A DNA stretch of 46,624 bases, taken from Sva-07 sp035527095. GTDB taxonomy: Bacteria; Actinomycetota; Acidimicrobiia; Acidimicrobiales; Ilumatobacteraceae. Of this stretch, positions 42,230-46,624 are shown in pieces. The stretch's first letter is position 1; every line of letters begins with the position of its first letter. The position numbers and the translations under genes were made by a program. Location: NCBI GenBank assembly GCA_035527095.1, contig DATLBC010000089.1, positions 1 through 46,624 on the forward strand, in the 5' to 3' direction. The notes below the pieces were generated by a model, which was given only the letters and a program-made list of their open reading frames with translations, was not told the origin of the DNA and did no database searches.

Positions 42230-42862
42230 TCAACGTTCGAAGCGGAGGCCGATCACCTCGCCGACGCGCTCGGCGAACACCCGCAACGCTCGGTGGACCT
42301 CGGTCTCGGGCAGATCGACAGCAGGGTCGGGTAAGGCGACCCTGACCGATGCCACGCCCGGTTCGCTCGGCGCGACGACAGCACCGAACGCTCGGAGGCC
42401 GTCGAGCAGCGCCCGGTTCTCCCACATCACGCTCGCGGTGAACGTCGAGATGTCGTGTTGCCTGGCCTCATCAGCGAGGCGGTGGAGCAACACCGTTGCG
42501 ATGCCTCGATTCTGGTAGGCGTCGAGCACCGTCACCGCGGCTTCTGCGCAGTCCGGGTCGTCCCGGCTGCGCGAGTAGCGAGCCAGCCCGACTCCAGGGG
42601 ATCCCTCGTCGTCGATCGCGAAACCGGCGAGCGCGCACCGGTCGACCCCGTCGACGTCCATCAGGTAGTCCAGCAGCCGCGCGGAGAGACGGTCCGGAGC
42701 GTTGAAGAAGCGCAACCGTCGCGCTTCGGGAGACAGTTCGAGGTAGCGCTCGGCGAGCTCGTCGCGGTCGCTCGGCCAGAGGTGGCGCACCAGAATCCGG
42801 CCACCGTCGGCCAGCGTGACCACCTCCGCCCCGGGTACGGACGGATCCGTGATCTCGGCCAT
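42230..42862 (-). CDS. GNAT-family acetyltransferase, resembling the catalytic domain of mycobacterial Pat
   Basis: This 210-residue protein has a GNAT fold. The early block RHLWPSDRDELAERYLELSP and EARRLRFFN resemble the Pat-type protein lysine acetyltransferase domain. Acetyl-CoA motif A reads VLDAYQNRGIATVLLHRL, followed by MWENRALLDGLRAFGA. Mycobacterial Pat acetylates and silences acyl-CoA synthetases, but it has an N-terminal cyclic-nucleotide domain that is absent here. The start lies 17 bases after the stop of a FadD-like ligase on the same strand, which makes that ligase a plausible substrate. Other GNAT roles are possible. Confidence 0.8.
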   Translation of the reverse strand: MAEITDPSVPGAEVVTLADGGRILVRHLWPSDRDELAERYLELSPEARRLRFFNAPDRLSARLLDYLMDVDGVDRCALAGFAIDDEGSPGVGLARYSRSRDDPDCAEAAVTVLDAYQNRGIATVLLHRLADEARQHDISTFTASVMWENRALLDGLRAFGAVVAPSEPGVASVRVALPDPAVDLPETEVHRALRVFAERVGEVIGLRFER

Positions 42863-42879
42863 GACACCGCTGATCCTAG

Positions 42880-44685
42880 TCACGTCCCATAGATGGACTC
42901 GATCGCCGATTCGTAGCGAGCGAGAACGACCGCCCGGCGCACCTTCAACGTTGGCGTCAGCTCGTCGGCCTCGATCGTGAGGTCACGAGGAAGGATCACG
43001 AACTCGCGGATCGACTCGGCCCGCGACACCGATTCGTTCGCCTCGTCGACCGCCTCGCGAACCACCTCGCGGAGCTGGGCGCTCTCGGTCATCTCCGCGA
43101 CCGTCGTCGCTGCCAGGCCGACCTCCTGCGCCCATTGGGCGAACACCTCGTCGTCGATCGTGACGAGCGCAGCGATGAAGGGTCGCTGGTCGCCCAGGAC
43201 AACCGCCTGACTCACGAACGGGTGCGAGCGAAGCCGATCCTCCAGCGGTGCCGGGGCCACGTTCTTGCCGGCCGCCGTCACGAGGAGCTCCTTCTTTCGC
43301 CCGGTGATCGTCAGGAAGCCCTCGTCGTCGAGTTCACCGATGTCGCCGGTGTGGAACCAGCCGTCGTCGTCGATCACCTCCGCAGTGGCCTCGGCGTTGC
43401 GCCAGTAGCCGGGGAACACCTGGGGACCCGTTGCGAGCACCTCGCCATCGGCGGCGATCCGAATCGTGGTGCCCGCCACAGGGCGCCCCACCGACCCCGG
43501 TCGCCACGCACCCGGTCGATTGATGGTCAACGTGGGGCTGGTCTCGGTGAGGCCGTATCCCTCGTAGATGCACACCCCCGCCCCATCGAAGAAGTGGGTC
43601 AGGCGCACACCGAGCGGGCCGCCACCGCTGAACGCGAACCGCATCGCCCCACCGAGCGCCTGACGGAGCTTGCCGTAGACCAGGCGGTCGAACAGCCAGT
43701 GCTCGGCGGCGGTCCACGGCGTCGTCGATCCGGCGTGATGCTCCTTCGACCAGCGGACAGCGACCGATTCGGCGCGATCGAAGATCGGCCCCTTCCGAGT
43801 CGAGTGCGCGGCGCGATGGGCCGCGTTGTGGACCTTCTCGAAGATCCGCGGAACGGCGGCGATGACCGACGGGCGCATCATCGAGAGTTCCTCCGGGAGG
43901 CGCGCGACGTTCGAGGTGAAACCGACCGGCAGCCCCATCTCGAGGCAGAACAACAGGGTTCCCTTGGTGAGCGAGTGTGCGAGTGGCAAGAAGAGCAGCG
44001 CGCTGTCGTCCGGGCCGATCTCCGAGCCGATGGCGTCGACGATCTGCGCGACGTTCGCGCACAGGTTGCGGTGCGTCAGCATGCATCCCTTCGGGCGACC
44101 GGTGGTCCCGGATGTGTAGATGACCGTCGCCAGATCGTCTGCGCCGAGCGCACTCACACGTCGGTCGATCTCGTCGTCGTCGACGCCGGCACCGAGTTCC
44201 ACCAACCGGTCGAGACCCCGCTGGCCGTCGACCGGCTCGATCGTGACGACCTCACGACAACTCTGCGCCCGATCGTGCACGCTGTCGAACATCGAGCACA
44301 TCTCGTCGTTCTCCACGATGGCCACCACGGCCCCGCTGTCTTCGAGGATCCAGCCGAGCTGTTCGCCCGACGACGTCTCGTAGACGGGCACGGTGACCGC
44401 GCCCGCTGACATGATCGCCAGGTCGGCGATCATCCAGTCGAGTCGGGTGTGGGCCATGAGCGCCACGCGTTCGCCCGGTTCCACGCCGCATGCGACAAGA
44501 CCCTTCGCGACGGCGCGCACCCGCTCAGCGGTCCGCTGTGCGGTCCAGTCGACGACCTGATCGCCGTTGCGCTCCATCGCGACGACCCGATCCGGATCTC
44601 GTTCGACCCACTGCTGCAGCGACTCGAGCAGATTCGCGTTGATGTCGACCCCAGCGAACGTCGGTCCACACGCTTGCGCGCTCAT
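42880..44685 (-). CDS. Long-chain fatty acid-CoA ligase (AMP-forming, FadD15-like)
   Basis: This 601-residue enzyme activates a carboxylic acid to acyl-AMP and then acyl-CoA. Signatures are the P-loop TVIYTSGTTGRPKGCMLTHR, AVPRIFEKVHNAAH, the A5 motif IYEGYGLTETSPTLTINRPG, the A7/A8 block GWFHTGDIGELDDEGFLTIT with GRKKELLVTAAGKNVAP, and the C-terminal lysine motif DELTPTLKVRRAVV. Length and motifs fit bacterial FadD15/ACSL-like ligases. GGGAGGTGAG precedes the ATG. It is followed by the Pat-like acetyltransferase gene. Confidence 0.93.
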   Translation of the reverse strand: MSAQACGPTFAGVDINANLLESLQQWVERDPDRVVAMERNGDQVVDWTAQRTAERVRAVAKGLVACGVEPGERVALMAHTRLDWMIADLAIMSAGAVTVPVYETSSGEQLGWILEDSGAVVAIVENDEMCSMFDSVHDRAQSCREVVTIEPVDGQRGLDRLVELGAGVDDDEIDRRVSALGADDLATVIYTSGTTGRPKGCMLTHRNLCANVAQIVDAIGSEIGPDDSALLFLPLAHSLTKGTLLFCLEMGLPVGFTSNVARLPEELSMMRPSVIAAVPRIFEKVHNAAHRAAHSTRKGPIFDRAESVAVRWSKEHHAGSTTPWTAAEHWLFDRLVYGKLRQALGGAMRFAFSGGGPLGVRLTHFFDGAGVCIYEGYGLTETSPTLTINRPGAWRPGSVGRPVAGTTIRIAADGEVLATGPQVFPGYWRNAEATAEVIDDDGWFHTGDIGELDDEGFLTITGRKKELLVTAAGKNVAPAPLEDRLRSHPFVSQAVVLGDQRPFIAALVTIDDEVFAQWAQEVGLAATTVAEMTESAQLREVVREAVDEANESVSRAESIREFVILPRDLTIEADELTPTLKVRRAVVLARYESAIESIYGT

Positions 44686-44829
44686 GGCTCACCTCCCGTG
44701 ACCATCGGCTTCTCTCACACTCATCGCGCCACCCCGGCGGCCGCATCACCAGGGGCCAACGTCCGAAATCGGCGACATCCGACCGGTCACCCGGCGGCAT
44801 CGCGAGGATGACGACAGGGTGAAGCGACG

Positions 44830-45222
44830 TCAGATCTTCAGACCGACGCGGACGAGCGCGTCGGCGACGGCAGCTCGCAGACCGTCGACCGATCCCGAAC
44901 ACGCCTCGAGCGCCATCGGATCGAGCAGCATCACGACGCCATGCGACGTCTCCGCGACGACCACCGGAACACGGTCGCCGCTCGCAGTGCGAACCTCGTC
45001 GGGTTGATCGTCCCGATGGAAGGTCTCGAACGGCACATCGAGACCGGCGACGTAGGCGTTCCACTCCGAGCGGCGACGCAACATGCCGTGGGTGATGTCG
45101 CACAGGGCGCAATGCGCGCGTCCCAGACGGGCACCGACCCAGTAGGTCACCTCACCGCGGACGCTGTGATCCGCGTCGTACACGCCGACCAGGCGGCGAA
45201 CTCGATCCGAATCGTCGATCAT
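44830..45222 (-). CDS. Conserved hypothetical protein with HCxxCDITH motif
   Basis: This 130-residue protein opens RLVGVYDADHSVRGEVTYWV, followed by GARLGRAHCALCDITHG, so a CxxC pair is followed by Asp and His. The rest alternates strands and helices (VPVVVAETSHGVVMLLD). I have seen the same pattern in uncharacterised actinobacterial proteins but know no function. The CxxC-D-x2-H cluster could bind metal or act as a redox pair. The start at 45222 gives the conserved N-terminus; no strong ribosome-binding site is visible. Confidence 0.65.
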   Translation of the reverse strand: MIDDSDRVRRLVGVYDADHSVRGEVTYWVGARLGRAHCALCDITHGMLRRRSEWNAYVAGLDVPFETFHRDDQPDEVRTASGDRVPVVVAETSHGVVMLLDPMALEACSGSVDGLRAAVADALVRVGLKI

Positions 45223-45308
45223 CGGGCCAACGGAGACCTCACCAGAAGCCCCAGTCCCTGAGTGGCGTGTTTCGGATACGACCGCATGTGACCTCCCCGT
45301 GGGTGACG

Positions 45309-46115
45309 CTACGCGCCCGCACGATCGGTCGCGGCGCCCGACGCCATCAGGCGCCGCAGATCGGGGTAGGCGGTGTGTTCCCACCCACCGTCAACCAACA
45401 GATTCGCGCCCGTGATGTAGGTCGCGTCGTCGCTGGCGAGAAAGAGTGCGGCACCGGCGATGTCGTCGGGTTGGGCCGAGCGGCGCAACGGGATCTGTTT
45501 CATGAATGCGTCGTCGGCACCGGGAATCGACATCATCGGTCCGATCAGCGGTGTGGCGGTGAGGCCTGGCGACACGGTGTTGACGCGAATACCGCTGTCG
45601 CCGAGTTCGATCGCCGCCGACTGGGTGAGGCTGGCAACACCGGCCTTCGCGGCGGAGTAGGCGGCGCCGAACACCATCGGGACTCGGGAGTTGAGCGATG
45701 CGATGTTGACGATTGCGCCCGAGGTTCCGGCGGTGGTCATCGCACGGGCAGCGTGCTTCACACCGAAGAACACGCTCTTCAGACACAGGGCGACGGTGAA
45801 ATCCCAGTCCGCTTCGCTCATGTCGGTGATCAACCCTGGCCGGTTGCCGCCCGCGACGTTGAACATCACGTCGAGACTTGTTTCGCCGGCGCGCTCGATC
45901 AGTGCCGCCACGTCGTCCTCATTCGTGACGTCACAGCGAACGACCTGGACCCCGCTGCCGAGGTCGTCGTGCAGCGACCGGAGCCCGGCGTCATCGATGT
46001 CGCCGGCGACGACGGCGCCGCCCTCGGCGCTGACACGGCGCGCGATCGCACGCCCGATTCCGGAGGCCGCGCCGGTGACGACGACGGTCTTGCCTGCGAA
46101 GCGTTGGCTGATCAT
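45309..46115 (-). CDS. Short-chain dehydrogenase/reductase (SDR)
   Basis: This 268-residue classical SDR has the cofactor motif VVVTGAASGIGRAIARRV, an Asp after strand 2 (VVAGDIDDAG) that favours NAD(H), the NAG-equivalent VMFNVAGGNRPGL, the catalytic Ser in IVNIASLNSR and Tyr-x3-Lys in AAYSAAKAGVASLTQSAAIE, and the C-terminal TGANLLVDGGW. The substrate alcohol or ketone is unknown. GGAGGAG stands seven bases before the ATG. Confidence 0.92.
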   Translation of the reverse strand: MISQRFAGKTVVVTGAASGIGRAIARRVSAEGGAVVAGDIDDAGLRSLHDDLGSGVQVVRCDVTNEDDVAALIERAGETSLDVMFNVAGGNRPGLITDMSEADWDFTVALCLKSVFFGVKHAARAMTTAGTSGAIVNIASLNSRVPMVFGAAYSAAKAGVASLTQSAAIELGDSGIRVNTVSPGLTATPLIGPMMSIPGADDAFMKQIPLRRSAQPDDIAGAALFLASDDATYITGANLLVDGGWEHTAYPDLRRLMASGAATDRAGA

Positions 46116-46215
46116 CGGAACTCCTCCATCGGGCACTGACCTCGACGGTACCGCGCCCCTCGACCACGCCGAGCCATCGGCACGACGGTCTCGGCACATG
46201 GCGTAGCCCCCGTTG

Positions 46216-46541
46216 ATGAGCCTCGGTGACGAGAAGTACATCCTGCTGACGACCTTCAAACGTGATGGGACGCCGGTGTGGTCGGTACGGCTCGATGGCG
46301 GCGACTTCGGATCTGGACCAGTTCGGGATCGGGGAAGGCGAAGCGCCTCGCCCACTCCAGCCGGGTGCTCGCGCAGCCGTGTGACGCACGGGGCAGGGTT
46401 CGGGCCGGTACAGAGCCGTCGGAGGGAACCGCCCGCGTCGTGTCGGGCGCGGAACTCGACGAGATCCGCCGCAAGGTCAAGGACAAGTACGGCTTCATGA
46501 CCAAGATCACCAAAGCCCTCGGCATGTCGGAGGTGTCGTGA
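46216..46541 (+). pseudogene. Frameshifted PPOX-class F420-dependent protein gene
   Basis: Starting at ATG 46216 the product reads MSLGDEKYILLTTFKRDGTP and VRLDGGDFG. The family-typical WTSSGSGKAKRLAHSSR, with QPCDARGRVRAGTEP, then continues in the frame two bases over from about 46308. A single missing base after GGDFG would restore the usual GDFG-FWTSSGSGK strand. The typical second copy of the TPVW strand also seems to be missing in the first part. The product would be about 108 residues and bind F420 or FMN. A sequencing error cannot be excluded. The final 80 bases of the window hold no gene that I can support. Confidence 0.6.
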
Positions 46542-46624
46542 AGCGCAACCGCATCCCCTACGGAGCCTGCGGCGGCGTCGTCACGACCTGATCGCTCGCG
46601 GAGTACGTCGCTCTGCGCGTGAAT

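Overview
This 46.6 kb window is a high-GC chromosomal segment with dense, short-spaced genes and many GTG starts. The gene set points to an aerobic actinobacterium, most likely class Acidimicrobiia (Ilumatobacter-like). The evidence is F420-type oxidoreductases (LLM class, PPOX split barrels), a heliorhodopsin, PPK2, FadD-like ligases, many VOC/SRPBCC/SnoaL-fold proteins, and GTGA/ATGA gene overlaps. The taxon is inferred from gene content and not proven. I saw no rRNA, tRNA, CRISPR array, transposase or integrase.

Layout. 1-5.7 kb: end of a PEP synthase, a VOC/DinB mini-operon, a secreted 5'-nucleotidase behind a perfect 32-bp palindrome, then CMD and FAH-family genes separated by a palindromic repeat (family B). 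5.9-10 kb: SelO, a true formylglycine-generating enzyme divergent from a heliorhodopsin, and a PPOX protein. 10-14 kb: three VOC genes, a small acidic protein with four calcium-loop repeats, and two small membrane proteins. 14-17.3 kb: a minus-strand operon of two SRPBCC proteins, an SGNH hydrolase and an LLM oxidoreductase. 17.4-20.6 kb: modABC plus a PadR regulator, all chained by GTGA overlaps, with an operator-like inverted repeat over the promoter. 20.7-26 kb: acyl-CoA dehydrogenase, a broken small gene with a duplicated 5' end, a duplicated SnoaL protein, a phosphoribosyltransferase-hydrolase fusion and a DUF302 protein. 26-30.3 kb: an MMPL exporter divergent from a NarL-type two-component system. 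30.3-35.4 kb: class III aminotransferase, quinate-dehydrogenase-like protein, methyltransferase, tandem Usp protein, PPK2. 35.5-40.7 kb: a truncated membrane-protein gene and a three-gene formate dehydrogenase operon. 40.7-46.6 kb: cyclopropane-fatty-acid synthase, a Pat-like acetyltransferase next to a FadD ligase, a CxxC hypothetical, an SDR and a frameshifted PPOX gene.

Most notable results. (1) The formate dehydrogenase catalytic gene is interrupted by an in-frame TGA at 36390-36392, exactly where selenocysteine sits in FdhF. It is followed by a hairpin whose GGU CUG codons fall at the same distance as in the E. coli fdhF SECIS, so this is very probably a selenoprotein. (2) The same enzyme is split: its Fe-S N-terminal lobe is a separate gene placed last in the operon, after the NuoE-NuoF fusion. 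(3) A dispersed palindrome of exactly 52 bp (family A) occurs five times, each within about 100 bases of a stop codon and four times between convergent genes. (4) A heliorhodopsin with all hallmark residues is present. The molybdate transporter, selenocysteine and Fe-S genes fit together as supply and catalysis for formate oxidation, although the two loci lie about 16 kb apart.
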